A DNA stretch of 64,000 nt from the NCBI RefSeq assembly GCF_030532915.1, contig NZ_JAUNKD010000002.1, positions 1 through 64,000 on the forward strand, given 5' to 3'. Below, one piece after another: positions 46,884 to 56,476 of the stretch. The DNA is from Capnocytophaga sp. Lineage in GTDB: Bacteria > Bacteroidota > Bacteroidia > Flavobacteriales > Flavobacteriaceae. Made by a program: the position numbers and the translations under genes. Within the stretch, counting starts at the first letter, position 1, and the number at the start of each line of letters is the position of its first letter. Under the pieces are notes generated by a model. The model did not search any database, had not been told where the DNA came from, and saw nothing but the letters and a program-made list of their open reading frames with translations.

Positions 46884-49373
46884 TCACTTCGTTTCAAATA
46901 ATTTATCGATACGGGCGGCGATGTCTTTCAAATGGTTTTTGGTCATTGCATCTGCCGAAGCTGCCGAGCGTGCCATCGAACGGATTTGCGAAAGTTCGGC
47001 ACGAACCGCGGCTTTGATGTCCGACGTATGGGCATTGGCTCGCGTTCCTTTGTAATACGGACTGGCAGGAGCCGAAGGCAATGGTTTGGTTTCCAGTAGT
47101 ATATTCCCTAAAAGCTCTACGTGAGCCCGTTGCAAGTTTCGGCGGTAAGCGTCTATTTTTGAACCTGTTGTGAGTTCCGTCCAAACGCCTTTGCGAATGT
47201 CGTTCATCAGTTCGGTAATTTTGTAGGCTTTTTCTCCGTGAAGTGCCTCATTTTCAACCACTCGGTGTAATCGAGCAATATTCAACAAATGACTAAGCCC
47301 TGCCGATTGCGTGTTTTTGATTCGCTCCAAAGTTCCCTCATATTCAATACGTTTGATAATCGAAGGATTGATAAGCCAAGATGGCGTTTTAAAAACTTCA
47401 TTATTAAGGAATTGAACCGCACGTTTTTGAATTTCTTTCGGAACATACACATACACCTCGCCCGCTTGGTCAGTGGTTTTGTAATGCTCATAAACCCCTC
47501 CGACATTGGCAGCTACGTGTCCGATATACAGGCGATATTGCCCCAAAACTTGTGCGTAAAGGTCTTTCAAATCGTTGTAAGTTTCGCCCTCTTTGCTCGT
47601 CCATTTGATTAAATTCGGAACGATGCGTTTGAGGTTGGCAATTCCGTAAGTACTAGCTTTCATCGCATCATCGCCCAAATCTTCGGATTGCGAGCTGGGG
47701 TCTACAATGTGATTAACTTGCTGATGTCCAAATCGATAAAGCGGGTCGCCTGCATGTTTTAAAATCCACTGATTCAGAGTTTCTTTTTCTTCTTCGGCGG
47801 ATTTATCCAAAATCGGGCGGTATCCCCAAGCGATGGAGTATTTGTCATAAATCCCGATTTCGGGCATCAACGCCACGCCTTTGTCTTCGGGCTGAGCGAT
47901 GTAATTAAATCGGGCATAATCCATAATAGAAGGAGCAGTTCCGTGTTTTTTTGTGAACGATGCAGAACGCAGTGAATCAACAGGATAGGCGCTACTACTT
48001 CCCATATTGTGCGGTAATCCGAGGGTATGTCCCACTTCGTGCGAAGACACAAAACGAATGAGTCGCCCCATAATTTCCGTCTTAAATTCAGGCTTTTGCG
48101 CATCAGGATTGATGGCCGCCGTTTGCACAAAAAACCAATTGCGGAGCAGGGTCATCACATTATGATACCAATTGATGTTGGCATTGAGAATCTCGCCCGT
48201 ACGGGGGTCGCTGATGTGCGGACCGTTGGCGTTGGGTATGGGGGAAGCCAAGTAACGCACCACCGAATAACGCATATCATCCGGGTCCCAATCGGGGTCT
48301 TCCTCTTTGGTGGGCGGGTCTTTGGCAATGATGGCGTTCTTAAATCCGGCTTCCTCGAAGGCTTTTTGCCAGTCTTCAATGCCTTGTTTTATGTACGGAA
48401 TCCACTCTTTGGGTGTGGCTCTATCCACGTAATAAACGATGGGCTTTTTAGGCTCTACCAATTCGCCTCGTTTGAATTTTTCGATGTCTTCATCTTTGAC
48501 TTCCAACCGCCAACGGTCAAGGTACGTAACAGATTTTGTTTTCTGAACGGGAAGCCCATAGTCGGTTTGTTGGGAAGTGAACCAGCCTACGCGTTCGTCA
48601 AAATAACGGCGTTTCATCGGGTTTTCAGGAAGTAAAATCATTGAATTGTTGATTTCAAGCGTAATAATTCCGGCAATGCGACTGGTATGAGCGGGAGCCT
48701 CCGAAGCGTAATAGGTTTTGATACTGCGTACTTCCACATTTTTCGGGAAGGTTTTGATGCGTTCGATAAAACTGCGTTTCGGGTCGATACCGCCTACTTT
48801 GAACTGCTTGCGGTAACGTTCTGTCAATCCGAAGGGTTTTACGTCTTTGTCAAAAAGTTCGTTTATTTCGATAACGGAAGAAATGCTGTCTTTTCCACGC
48901 GTTTTGATGTCGAAACTTGCCAAAATCGGTTCTACGTTCGAATTGATAACGGCTTCGTAAATCGGAAGGCTATCGCTGGCAATCACACGATGCGACACCA
49001 TTCGCACCAAGATTTTTTTATCTTTTTTCTCCCATCGAATTACCTGATTGTTAGCTTCTTCACCGCCAAACCCGATACCCGAAGCCGTTTTTGAAATGCG
49101 GGTAACCATCAACATTTCTTTCCCTAAAAGCGAATCGGGGATTTGATAGAAAAACTTGTCATTCACTTGATGGAGCGTGAAAAGCCCCTGCGAGGTTTTT
49201 GCCGATTTCGGAATGATGGCATCGAAGCCTTTGGGTTTGGCGGCTTCGGCTTTTTTCTTTGCCTCCGCCTCCATTTGGGCTTTCTTCTTTTTACTTTTGA
49301 AGAGCTGTGCATTTGCTTCATTTACAGTAAAAAAGAAAGGCAAAGCCAATAGGTAGAATGTAAATTTACGCAT
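46884..49373 (-). CDS. Secreted zinc-dependent metalloprotease (DUF5117/DUF5118 type)
   Basis: The product has 829 residues from the ATG that opens a signal peptide (MRKFTFYLLALPFFFTVNEANAQ); the longer frame adds 144 unrelated codons overlapping the asnS upstream region. A lysine/alanine-rich linker follows. The zinc site HEVGHTLGLPHNMGSS (about residue 445) is a full HExxHxxGxxH metzincin motif. Flanking regions match DUF5118 and DUF5117, with which this Bacteroidota family is always built. It is probably periplasmic or surface-exposed and degrades proteins to peptides. A perfect -7 box (TACCTTTG, minus strand 49412-49419) lies about 40 bp upstream. Confidence 0.92.
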   Translation of the reverse strand: MRKFTFYLLALPFFFTVNEANAQLFKSKKKKAQMEAEAKKKAEAAKPKGFDAIIPKSAKTSQGLFTLHQVNDKFFYQIPDSLLGKEMLMVTRISKTASGIGFGGEEANNQVIRWEKKDKKILVRMVSHRVIASDSLPIYEAVINSNVEPILASFDIKTRGKDSISSVIEINELFDKDVKPFGLTERYRKQFKVGGIDPKRSFIERIKTFPKNVEVRSIKTYYASEAPAHTSRIAGIITLEINNSMILLPENPMKRRYFDERVGWFTSQQTDYGLPVQKTKSVTYLDRWRLEVKDEDIEKFKRGELVEPKKPIVYYVDRATPKEWIPYIKQGIEDWQKAFEEAGFKNAIIAKDPPTKEEDPDWDPDDMRYSVVRYLASPIPNANGPHISDPRTGEILNANINWYHNVMTLLRNWFFVQTAAINPDAQKPEFKTEIMGRLIRFVSSHEVGHTLGLPHNMGSSSAYPVDSLRSASFTKKHGTAPSIMDYARFNYIAQPEDKGVALMPEIGIYDKYSIAWGYRPILDKSAEEEKETLNQWILKHAGDPLYRFGHQQVNHIVDPSSQSEDLGDDAMKASTYGIANLKRIVPNLIKWTSKEGETYNDLKDLYAQVLGQYRLYIGHVAANVGGVYEHYKTTDQAGEVYVYVPKEIQKRAVQFLNNEVFKTPSWLINPSIIKRIEYEGTLERIKNTQSAGLSHLLNIARLHRVVENEALHGEKAYKITELMNDIRKGVWTELTTGSKIDAYRRNLQRAHVELLGNILLETKPLPSAPASPYYKGTRANAHTSDIKAAVRAELSQIRSMARSAASADAMTKNHLKDIAARIDKLFETK

Positions 49374-49557
49374 ATTAAATTGTTTATAAGTAACGAAAAT
49401 AAATTTTCCCGCAAAGGTAACGAAATTTTGGTTGATTTTCGGCGTAAAAAGCATAAAATTGAACAACAAAACGTGTTTTTCTGATTTCGTTTCAACAAAA
49501 ATTAGTATCTTTGCAAAACATTTCATTTTTCGACAGAAGAGAATAAAACGCAAATAT

Positions 49558-50988
49558 ATGTATATCAGCATAAAAGAAATATTAAACAAAGGAAAAATAG
49601 CGCAAGAAGTAACCTTAAAAGGCTGGGTTCGTACCTTCCGAAGCAACCGTTTCATTGCATTGAACGACGGTTCAACCATTGAAAACGTACAAATCGTTGT
49701 GGATTTCGAGAAAACGGACGAAGCCCTACTAAAACGCATCACCACCGGAGCCGCCCTTGAAGTGAAAGGCGTTGTTGTGGAAAGCCAAGGAAAAGGGCAA
49801 TCCATTGAAATTCAAGCAACGGAAGTGAACGTTTTGGGTGATTCCAATCCGGAAGAATATCCGATTCAGCCCAAAAAACACTCGTTTGAATTTTTGCGCG
49901 AAAATGCCCATCTGCGGGTGCGTACCAATGTTTTCGGGGCGATTATGCGGGTGCGGTCGGCATTGGCGTTTGCCATTCACGATTACTTCCAACAAAACGG
50001 ATTTTTCTACGTGAACACGCCTATCATCACCGGAAGCGATGCCGAAGGTGCCGGCGAAATGTTCCGCGTAACAACCTTAGATGCTAAAAATCCGCCACTT
50101 ACCGACGAAGGCAAAGTCGATTTCAAAAAAGATTTCTTCGGAAGAGAAACCAATTTGACCGTTTCGGGGCAGCTTGAAGGCGAAACCTTTGCGATGGCTT
50201 TGGGTAAAATTTATACGTTCGGACCTACGTTCCGTGCCGAAAATTCCAACACTTCACGTCACTTGGCTGAGTTTTGGATGATTGAACCCGAAGTGGCGTT
50301 CCTTGACCTTGACGGAAATATGGATTTGGCAGAAGATTTCATCAAATACGTGCTGAAATACACGCTTGAACGTTGCCGTGAAGACATTGATTTTTTGAAC
50401 AAACGCTTCTTGGAGGAAGAAAAAACCAAACCGCAAAACCAACGCAGTTCAATGTCGCTTATCGAGAAATTGGAGTTCGTCATCAACAACGACTTCAAAC
50501 GCGTGAGCTACACCGAAGCCATTGATATTCTGAAAAATTCAAACCATAATAAAAAGAAAAAATTCCAGTACCTTATCGACGAATGGGGGGCTGATTTACA
50601 AAGCGAACACGAGCGTTATTTGGTGGAAAAACACTTCCAATGTCCGGTGATTTTGTTCGATTATCCGGCGAAAATCAAAGCGTTTTATATGCGATTGAAC
50701 GAAGACGGAAAAACCGTTCGTGCGATGGACATTCTCTTCCCCGGCATTGGAGAAATCGTCGGCGGGTCGCAACGTGAGGAGCGTTACGAGGTGCTGGTTG
50801 AAAAAATCAAAGCGATGGGCATCGACGAGAAAGAACTTTGGTGGTACTTGGATTTACGCAAATTCGGAACGGCGGTACACAGCGGTTTCGGACTCGGATT
50901 TGAGCGCCTGGTGCTTTTCACTACCGGAATGACCAACATCCGCGACGTAATTCCATTCCCCAGAACACCGCAAAACGCGGAGTTTTAA
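49558..50988 (+). CDS. asnS: Asparagine--tRNA ligase
   Basis: This 476-residue class IIb synthetase starts at the ATG giving [17 protein letters not shown]; the frame runs 42 codons further upstream through A+T-rich leader. The OB-fold anticodon-binding domain (about 17-110) has [22 protein letters not shown]. The catalytic domain has motif 2 ([21 protein letters not shown]) and motif 3 ([15 protein letters not shown], then [12 protein letters not shown]). A perfect -7 box TATCTTTG lies at 49506-49513. The terminator at 51031-51072 ends the transcript. Confidence 0.97.
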   Translation: MYISIKEILNKGKIAQEVTLKGWVRTFRSNRFIALNDGSTIENVQIVVDFEKTDEALLKRITTGAALEVKGVVVESQGKGQSIEIQATEVNVLGDSNPEEYPIQPKKHSFEFLRENAHLRVRTNVFGAIMRVRSALAFAIHDYFQQNGFFYVNTPIITGSDAEGAGEMFRVTTLDAKNPPLTDEGKVDFKKDFFGRETNLTVSGQLEGETFAMALGKIYTFGPTFRAENSNTSRHLAEFWMIEPEVAFLDLDGNMDLAEDFIKYVLKYTLERCREDIDFLNKRFLEEEKTKPQNQRSSMSLIEKLEFVINNDFKRVSYTEAIDILKNSNHNKKKKFQYLIDEWGADLQSEHERYLVEKHFQCPVILFDYPAKIKAFYMRLNEDGKTVRAMDILFPGIGEIVGGSQREERYEVLVEKIKAMGIDEKELWWYLDLRKFGTAVHSGFGLGFERLVLFTTGMTNIRDVIPFPRTPQNAEF

Positions 50989-51030
50989 CACTTAAATTTG
51001 AGGGTTATACAATTTGTTTTTTTATTTTTT

Positions 51031-51072
51031 TCTGTCCAAAGGAAAATTTCTTTCTTTGGGCAGATTTTTTTT
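51031..51072 (+). terminator. Terminator of asnS
   Basis: TCTGTCCAAAG pairs with CTTTGGGCAGA (one base bulged) and is followed by eight Ts. Confidence 0.85.
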
Positions 51073-51120
51073 ATGGCTCGTTTTTTACCGAGATTAGATA
51101 AAGACCGAAAATCACAAAAA

Positions 51121-51153
51121 AAACCTCGGTAAAGGTTTTTCTTTCCGAGGTTT
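51121..51153 (-). terminator. Terminator of the porin-like gene
   Basis: The arms AAACCTCGG / CCGAGGTTT flank a pyrimidine-rich loop, with T-runs on both strands. It lies 14 bp past the stop of the minus-strand gene and can also stop read-through from asnS. Confidence 0.85.
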
Positions 51154-51166
51154 TTTCATTTCAAAA

Positions 51167-51745
51167 CTAAAATTTTAAACCGACTCCTATTTGTATTTGT
51201 TGTGTTTTTGCTTCGGCTCCAAAGTCACTAATGTTGGCAAAGCCCCAAACATAACGCCCGTAAACGAAAAAGATTCCGAGATTTACTTCTGCGCCGGCAA
51301 CGAATGAAAAGTCCGGATTTTTAAAGAGTTTTTCTCCGTTTTGCCACAAGTTGTCGTTGCTGTTGGTTAAAATACCAAACTGCGGACCGGCAAGCAATGA
51401 AATAAATCCGTCGGGATTGTACTTCAACAGCACGGGCAGATTTAAGTAGTTCAGTTTCTTGCCCTTATTAAACTTATCATCCCAAACCGAAGCATACGAA
51501 TCACGGAAGGTGGTGTTGGTTTGGTCAAACAAAACCTCGCCCTGCAAAGCAAAATCATCTGACAGATTCACGCTTACAAAGCCGCCCAGTTGGTAGCCCA
51601 ATTTAAATTGCTTATCATAGGCAATTCCGTCAAGTTTACCCAAATTGGCTCCGGCTTTTACCCCCAAACTCACCTGCGAGTATCCGTCGGACGGAAACAG
51701 TAGTAGCCCCAGCATCGCTGCGAAAAATAAAATCGTTTTTTTCAT
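51167..51745 (-). CDS. Porin-like outer-membrane beta-barrel protein
   Basis: The product has 192 residues with a signal peptide (MKKTILFFAAMLGLLLFPSDGYSQ). The body matches the PorT-like/outer-membrane beta-barrel family: VSLGVKAGANLGKLDG, KLGYQLGGFVSVNLSDDFALQGEVLF, LLKYNPDGFISLLAGPQFGIL, and the terminal strand IQIGVGLKF. The family is widespread in Bacteroidota with diverse or unknown roles. It is monocistronic, about 70 bp upstream of the hybrid kinase stop, with the same orientation. Confidence 0.85.
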   Translation of the reverse strand: MKKTILFFAAMLGLLLFPSDGYSQVSLGVKAGANLGKLDGIAYDKQFKLGYQLGGFVSVNLSDDFALQGEVLFDQTNTTFRDSYASVWDDKFNKGKKLNYLNLPVLLKYNPDGFISLLAGPQFGILTNSNDNLWQNGEKLFKNPDFSFVAGAEVNLGIFFVYGRYVWGFANISDFGAEAKTQQIQIGVGLKF

Positions 51746-51814
51746 AATAAAACAAATTAAAATTTCAAAGTATGAAGCAATAACCGTACCAATTTTGACT
51801 GAAACCCTATTTTT

Positions 51815-54280
51815 TCACAATTTGCAATAGGCTTCAATGGCAGGTTTGCACTCTTGCACAAACAAATCTTCCAGTTCTTCAATTTTTAGAATGATTTCCA
51901 AAACACTTTCGGTTGAAATATGATTCAGGTGGTTTAAAACATCCACCTCGCGTCGGGCATTTATTTGTCCGAACATACTGAGCATTTTATGGGCTATGGC
52001 TCTGACCTCGTCGTTATTTCGGGTGGTGGCATAGAGTTTTAGCCGAGCGATATTATCTTGTGTTTCACTGATAAAACTCTGATACAAAGCGATGATTCCC
52101 TCTTTATCATCGCCCATAAATTGCTCCAACACCTCGGGCTGATATGCCGTGCTTTCGGTTGGGAGAGGCTCAACAACATCGGGGCTTACTTCAATTCGCG
52201 GAAAAAAAGTATTCAGTTTCTGATAGAATTGATGTGGCGAAAAAGGTTTCGACAAAATCCCTGAAAATCCGTTTTGAGTGTAAAAACTCTCAGGAACATC
52301 CTTCCTGCCGGTAATTGCCAACACCGGAATCGGGTTGTTTTTGTACTTCTCATTGAAAAGCGTAACAAAGTGAAAACCATTCATTTCCGGAAGCTGAATG
52401 TCAGTAATAACCATATCAAACTCCAACGAATTCATTTTCGAGAAAGCCTCCTTTCCGTTATTAAACGGAAAAACTTTGATGTTTTTCTGCTGTAAAAGTT
52501 CTTCAATCAGCCCCAAAATTGTGGCATCATCGTCAATGGCGAGAATGGTTATCTGCTCGGGCGCTTTTTCGGAAGTAACCTGCGGGGCGCTCACTTTCGG
52601 CGCTTCCGACACTTTTTCGGCAACAAACGTCAGCGTGAAGGTACTCCCCACATTTTCTTCACTCACAAGTGTAATGTTACCTTTGAGCAAGTGCGCCAGC
52701 TTTTGCGAAATGTGCAAGCCCAAGCCCGACCCGCCGTAACGTTTTGATACATCAAGGCTTGCCTGAGTAAACTCATCAAAAATATGCGCTTGATGCTCCT
52801 TTTTGATGCCGATGCCCGAGTCGGTAACCGCAATGACAATCTCATAGATTTTGTCCGAAATGGCTTTCGCGTGACTTTCTATGCAGATTTCACCCGCTTC
52901 GGTAAACTTAAACGCATTGGAAATCAAATTGTAAAGAATCTGCTTAATGCGATACGAATCATTTGAAAACTTACTTTGCTGCACCACTTCCGATGCCTCC
53001 ACACGTAGCGCGATGGGCTTGGCTTTATGAATAGACCGCACGTTATCGGTAACCTCGCGGATAATCTCGGCAATATTTAGCGGTACTTTTTCAACGCTGA
53101 CCTTCCCCGCTTCAAGTTTCGAGTAATCAAGCAGTTCGTCAACCAATTTCTGAATATATTCCGATGAATATTTAATGTGCGAGAGGTAATTCTTGCTCTT
53201 TTCGGTGATTTCCTGCTTGCCCAACAACTCGGAGTACCCGATGATGGAACTTAGCGGCGTGCGCAAATCGTGGCTCACCATCGAGACCAGTTGCTCGCGG
53301 CTTTTCAAAAGGCGGTTGCTTTTCAGGTTTGCCCGCTCCAATTCGTGTCGGTATTTTTGAATTTTCCAGAAGTCACGAACAATCACAAACGAAAAGAAAA
53401 TCGTAATAATAATGGCAAAAATATAGGAAATAATCAGGTAAGTCTTACTCTTTTCAAAAATAATGCGCCGTTCGCGATTAATTTCTTGTGAACTTGCCAA
53501 AAAATCGTCCTCAAAATTAGAGAGCAAGTCGTTGAGTTTCTCCGACATACGGTTGTCGTTATGCCACAGGGTTTGTATCTTTTCGTTTTGCTTGTACTCG
53601 TGTTTGAGTGTTTCTTTATGCACCCGATTGAGCAGGCGCAAGGCTTCCAGTACGGTTTCGTCAAACTTTGATTGACTGCGCGTTGGCGGAATTTTAATGT
53701 CTTTGTATCGGTTTAAAATCGACGGAATATCCGAGCGGTTTGCCTCTCTGACCGAATCCAAGCGCGGTTCGGTCTTCTCCTTTTCCTTGGCAGAAGCCAG
53801 ATTGTCATTCAGCAAAAAATAGCCCAATGAAGGCTCCAAACTCGAAAGTTTTTTGATGGCGTTGCGTATGATAATCGTTGAACTGTCATTACGCTGAATT
53901 TCTTTAAGCTCTTGCAGGTTTTTACTTTTGAGTTGCAACAAAATCTGCACGGAATCAATCATTTGCAAATGCTTGCTTGATGACACACTTTCGCGAAACT
54001 TGGCGATACTATCCTCCAAAATGCGGTTCTTTTCCAAAAAGAAACCAAGCGCCTGCTCGTCATCAGAACGAATGGCAATTTTTCCGGCACTTTCCGCTTC
54101 GTTAATAAGCGTAAGTATTTTATTGATTCGAAGCATTTTGCCGCGATTCATCTGATGAATTTCTTCCGAAGTGGTTAATTTCTGAATTTCCCCGTAGGTG
54201 ATAATGGCAACCGTTGCCGAAGTGAGTATCAACAAGGAATACCCCAAAATGATTTTTAATGTTATTTTCTGAGATTTCAT
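51815..54280 (-). CDS. Hybrid sensor histidine kinase with receiver and HPt domains
   Basis: The product has 821 residues. Architecture: membrane span (about 9-28), helical periplasmic sensor (about 30-275), second span (about 277-298), HisKA with VSHDLRTPLSS (His near 336), HATPase with SNAFKFTEAG and GGSGLGLHISQKL, receiver domain with TILAIDDDATI and MVITDIQLP (Asp near 625), and a C-terminal histidine phosphotransfer domain with AIAHKML (His near 763). It would run a His-Asp-His relay but no separate output regulator is encoded beside it. Its signal is unknown. A 42-bp repeat array begins about 140 bp upstream of the start. Confidence 0.93.
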   Translation of the reverse strand: MKSQKITLKIILGYSLLILTSATVAIITYGEIQKLTTSEEIHQMNRGKMLRINKILTLINEAESAGKIAIRSDDEQALGFFLEKNRILEDSIAKFRESVSSSKHLQMIDSVQILLQLKSKNLQELKEIQRNDSSTIIIRNAIKKLSSLEPSLGYFLLNDNLASAKEKEKTEPRLDSVREANRSDIPSILNRYKDIKIPPTRSQSKFDETVLEALRLLNRVHKETLKHEYKQNEKIQTLWHNDNRMSEKLNDLLSNFEDDFLASSQEINRERRIIFEKSKTYLIISYIFAIIITIFFSFVIVRDFWKIQKYRHELERANLKSNRLLKSREQLVSMVSHDLRTPLSSIIGYSELLGKQEITEKSKNYLSHIKYSSEYIQKLVDELLDYSKLEAGKVSVEKVPLNIAEIIREVTDNVRSIHKAKPIALRVEASEVVQQSKFSNDSYRIKQILYNLISNAFKFTEAGEICIESHAKAISDKIYEIVIAVTDSGIGIKKEHQAHIFDEFTQASLDVSKRYGGSGLGLHISQKLAHLLKGNITLVSEENVGSTFTLTFVAEKVSEAPKVSAPQVTSEKAPEQITILAIDDDATILGLIEELLQQKNIKVFPFNNGKEAFSKMNSLEFDMVITDIQLPEMNGFHFVTLFNEKYKNNPIPVLAITGRKDVPESFYTQNGFSGILSKPFSPHQFYQKLNTFFPRIEVSPDVVEPLPTESTAYQPEVLEQFMGDDKEGIIALYQSFISETQDNIARLKLYATTRNNDEVRAIAHKMLSMFGQINARREVDVLNHLNHISTESVLEIILKIEELEDLFVQECKPAIEAYCKL

Positions 54281-54376
54281 ACGCTTTAAAGAAAGAATAA
54301 ACGTTCATTCCACCGACAAAAATAAGGCTTTTTCACGAAAAACCGAAGCAAGCCCGCTAAATATTTCCGTTTGGGC

Positions 54377-54409
54377 ATCTTTGGCAGAGTTCAAAACTTT
54401 GCCAAAGAT
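54377..54409. repeat. Palindrome ATCTTTGGCA...TGCCAAAGAT, copy 1
   Basis: The arms ATCTTTGGCA and TGCCAAAGAT enclose GAGTTCAAAACTT. The same 29-base core recurs at 54710-54744. Confidence 0.85.
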
Positions 54410-54420
54410 TTCGTGCATCA

Positions 54421-54630
54421 TTTGAAGTTTTTTAGCCGTTTCTTTACGGAAAGAAACCGGAATCCTGAAATTCTTTCAACTTTCCACACGGAAATACATT
54501 AGAATTTCAGAATTCCGAATACTTTCTTATCAGAAAACACCTATCGTTTCAGAATTTTCATTACTTTTTACACAGAAAGAAGCCGAAATTTTGATTTTTT
54601 TACTATTTTTATTACACAAGAGCGAAATAT
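54421..54630. repeat. Degenerate 42-bp tandem array upstream of the hybrid kinase
   Basis: CRGAAA occurs at 54447, 54489, 54531 and 54573, and ACTTT at 54479, 54521 and 54563, all exactly 42 bp apart. The units at 54505 and 54547 share TTTCAGAATT and most other positions without gaps. Units at 54421 and 54589 are weaker. Confidence 0.7.
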
Positions 54631-54709
54631 TTCTTGTCGGTTATATTTATCTCCTGTATAACAGATAAAAATGTTTCGCCTCTATGGTATTGATTAATGA
54701 TAACACGCC

Positions 54710-54744
54710 AATCTTTGGCAGAGTTCAAAACTTTGCCAAAGGTT
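54710..54744. repeat. Palindrome AATCTTTGGCA...TGCCAAAGGTT, copy 2
   Basis: It is identical in its core to the palindrome at 54377-54409, differing only in the outer arm bases. It lies just before the tonB terminator. Confidence 0.85.
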
Positions 54745-54754
54745 GGGCAAAAAA

Positions 54755-54778
54755 AAGAACCTCAACATTGAGGTTCTT
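54755..54778 (-). terminator. Terminator of tonB
   Basis: The perfect 11-bp stem AAGAACCTCAA / TTGAGGTTCTT with a 2-base loop has A and T runs on its flanks, 11 bp past the tonB stop. Confidence 0.92.
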
Positions 54779-54788
54779 AATTTTATTT

Positions 54789-55511
54789 TTAATTGTTCAA
54801 TCTAAATACTATCGGATAAGAGAACATTACGGAAGTTGGTTTTCCGCGTTGTTTTCCGGGGATTAGTTTCGGTAGTTTTTCGATGATTCGGCGTGCCTCG
54901 GCTTCCAAAGACTTATCGGGTCCGCGAACCCCTACAATAGTTACTGAACCATCTTTGTTGATACGGAAACTCACGTTTACCCTTCCTTGGATTCCCATCT
55001 CTAATGCTGAAGGCGGGTAATTGAAATGTTTCTTCACGTGGTTATCCAAACTTTGTTTGAAGCATTTTTCTTGCTCTGCTTTTGACATATTTTTACACGC
55101 CTCAAACATCGGTTTATCTTCAATAATGGTAAAAGGAACATCTACCTCTTCTTCTTCTACCTCTACTTCTTTAATGTCAGCTACTTGAATAACTTCTTCT
55201 TTGGTCGTTTCAGTTGATTGGATAATTTCCTCTTTAATATCCTTTTCGTTATCCACAACTTCTACCTCAACAACAACAGCCGGCGGTGGTGGTGGCGGTG
55301 GTGGCATTTCGGGAGTTTCCATTACGATATCCTCCACGTCTTCATCTAAATTTTTGTCAACGTCAGACTTTCTATCGTCAACAATTTGTTTATCGTACGT
55401 TTTTGCTTCAAAGCCTGCATACGACAAGGCTGAAATTAAAGCAAAACCGATGGCAAAAAATAACCCGCTACTTTTGGTTAAATCTGCCTTTGGATTTTTT
55501 TTAGGTTGCAT
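54789..55511 (-). CDS. tonB: Energy transducer TonB
   Basis: The product has 240 residues. The N-terminal cytoplasmic/transmembrane anchor (about 15-34, GLFFAIGFALISALSYAGF) is followed by a periplasmic spacer with a polyproline tract (MPPPPPPPP-like, coded by near-perfect CCN triplets) and an acidic Glu/Val repeat. The C-terminal TonB domain (about 160-238) has YPPSALEMGIQGRVNVSFRINKDGSV and ends VMFSYPIVFRL. TonB carries proton-motive energy from ExbB/ExbD to outer-membrane receptors; exbB/exbD are not in this window. It is likely the last gene of the gcvH, VanZ-like, tonB cluster (32-bp gap). Confidence 0.93.
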   Translation of the reverse strand: MQPKKNPKADLTKSSGLFFAIGFALISALSYAGFEAKTYDKQIVDDRKSDVDKNLDEDVEDIVMETPEMPPPPPPPPAVVVEVEVVDNEKDIKEEIIQSTETTKEEVIQVADIKEVEVEEEEVDVPFTIIEDKPMFEACKNMSKAEQEKCFKQSLDNHVKKHFNYPPSALEMGIQGRVNVSFRINKDGSVTIVGVRGPDKSLEAEARRIIEKLPKLIPGKQRGKPTSVMFSYPIVFRLNN

Positions 55512-55543
55512 AACTTAAATCTTTTTAAAAGGTTATTAAACAT

Positions 55544-55936
55544 TCACTTAACATTAATTAAAAGCTTTTTATCAATGATTTTCACAAATAATAGAGCAAC
55601 AACCGTGCCAAAAGTGTTGAATAAAACATCTAAAAATTCGCCACTTCGTGTTGAAGTTGTTATTTTTTGCAACACTTCCAGTGAAATTCCTAACAAAAAA
55701 GCAGCAATAAATGAAAAAGTGTAAAAATAAACTACTTTTTTAACATATTTACATTCATATTTTAATGTTAAAAAAAACAAAATCGTGAACACAAAATAGA
55801 ACGTAAAATGTGCTAATTTATCTAAATGGGGTATGCGAGGCAAATCGCTAACCTCATTTGCCGGCATTAGGCTCAACGTTACTACAACGCCAAGCCATAG
55901 TACCAGCAAAATCGTAAATTTGTGTTTTTTAAGCAC
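55544..55936 (-). CDS. VanZ-like family membrane protein
   Basis: The product has 130 residues with four membrane spans (about 8-26, 45-62, 72-92 and 103-125). The VanZ-like pattern is visible in [29 protein letters not shown] and the GISLEVLQ segment. VanZ itself gives low teicoplanin resistance in enterococci, but small VanZ-like proteins in Bacteroidota have no shown role in resistance. Its start overlaps the end of gcvH by 8 bp, so translation is probably coupled; this pairing is common in Flavobacteriia. Confidence 0.85.
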   Translation of the reverse strand: MLKKHKFTILLVLWLGVVVTLSLMPANEVSDLPRIPHLDKLAHFTFYFVFTILFFLTLKYECKYVKKVVYFYTFSFIAAFLLGISLEVLQKITTSTRSGEFLDVLFNTFGTVVALLFVKIIDKKLLINVK

Positions 55937-56309
55937 CTATCAACTCTCTGTATTGTTCTACACTGAGCAGTGTATCTATTTCAGAGGCATCGCTGAACTT
56001 CACTTTAACCATCCAGCCGTCTCCGTAAGGGTCAGCGTTTACTTTTTCGGGGGCTTGCTCCAACGCCTCGTTAAAGGCTACGATTTCGCCGCTGAGAGGC
56101 AAGAACAAATCTGATACGGTCTTTACCGCTTCAACAGTTCCAAAAACTTCCTCTTTGTCAAGGGTTTCACCTTGTGTTTCAACCTCAACATAAACAATGT
56201 CACCCAACTCGCGTTGTGCAAAATCGGTAATACCTACAAAGGCAAACTCACCTTCGATACGCACCCATTCGTGGTCTTTTGTGTACTTTAATTCTGATGG
56301 AATATTCAT
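55929..56309 (-). CDS. gcvH: Glycine cleavage system H protein
   Basis: This 126-residue lipoyl carrier shuttles the aminomethyl group between the P and T proteins of glycine cleavage. The sequence [27 protein letters not shown] is typical. The lipoylation segment is [18 protein letters not shown], with the Lys near residue 64. Length and motifs are complete. gcvP and gcvT are not next to it. It heads the gcvH, VanZ-like, tonB cluster, about 170 bp downstream of the giant adhesin gene. Confidence 0.96.
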   Translation of the reverse strand: MNIPSELKYTKDHEWVRIEGEFAFVGITDFAQRELGDIVYVEVETQGETLDKEEVFGTVEAVKTVSDLFLPLSGEIVAFNEALEQAPEKVNADPYGDGWMVKVKFSDASEIDTLLSVEQYRELIGA

Positions 56310-56411
56310 AATTTCTTACTACTTTTAAATAAAATCCAAAAGTATGTTTTTTTTTTGAAAGAAAAAAATTATCGGCAATGAATTTGTAAAAAAAATCTTA
56401 AAATTCATAAT

Positions 56412-56449
56412 AAAAAAACAAAAACCCGAGATGCAGTGCGCATCTCAGG
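56412..56449 (-). terminator. Terminator of the giant adhesin gene
   Basis: The stem CCCGAGATG / CATCTCAGG (one mismatch) with a 7-base loop is followed on the minus strand by GTTTTTGTTTTTTT. It lies 28 bp past the stop. Confidence 0.88.
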
Positions 56450-56476
56450 CTCTTGATTCTTTTTATAACACTTTGA

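Larger units (their letters stand above)
54281..54788. other. Repeat-rich gene-free region between tonB and the kinase gene
   Basis: The 508-bp spacer contains two near-identical palindromes (54377-54409 and 54710-54744), a 42-bp-period array (54421-54630), the dyad GTTTCTTT/AAAGAAAC (54438-54457) inside it, and the tonB terminator (54755-54778). No coding sequence is seen. Confidence 0.75.

Noticed and set aside
49374-49805. N-terminal extension of the metalloprotease
   Set aside because: The extra 144 codons precede a clear signal peptide and are antisense to the asnS start; they show no homology-like pattern.
55544-55936. Glycopeptide-resistance gene
   Set aside because: VanZ-like membrane proteins next to gcvH are ordinary in Flavobacteriia; no other van gene is present.
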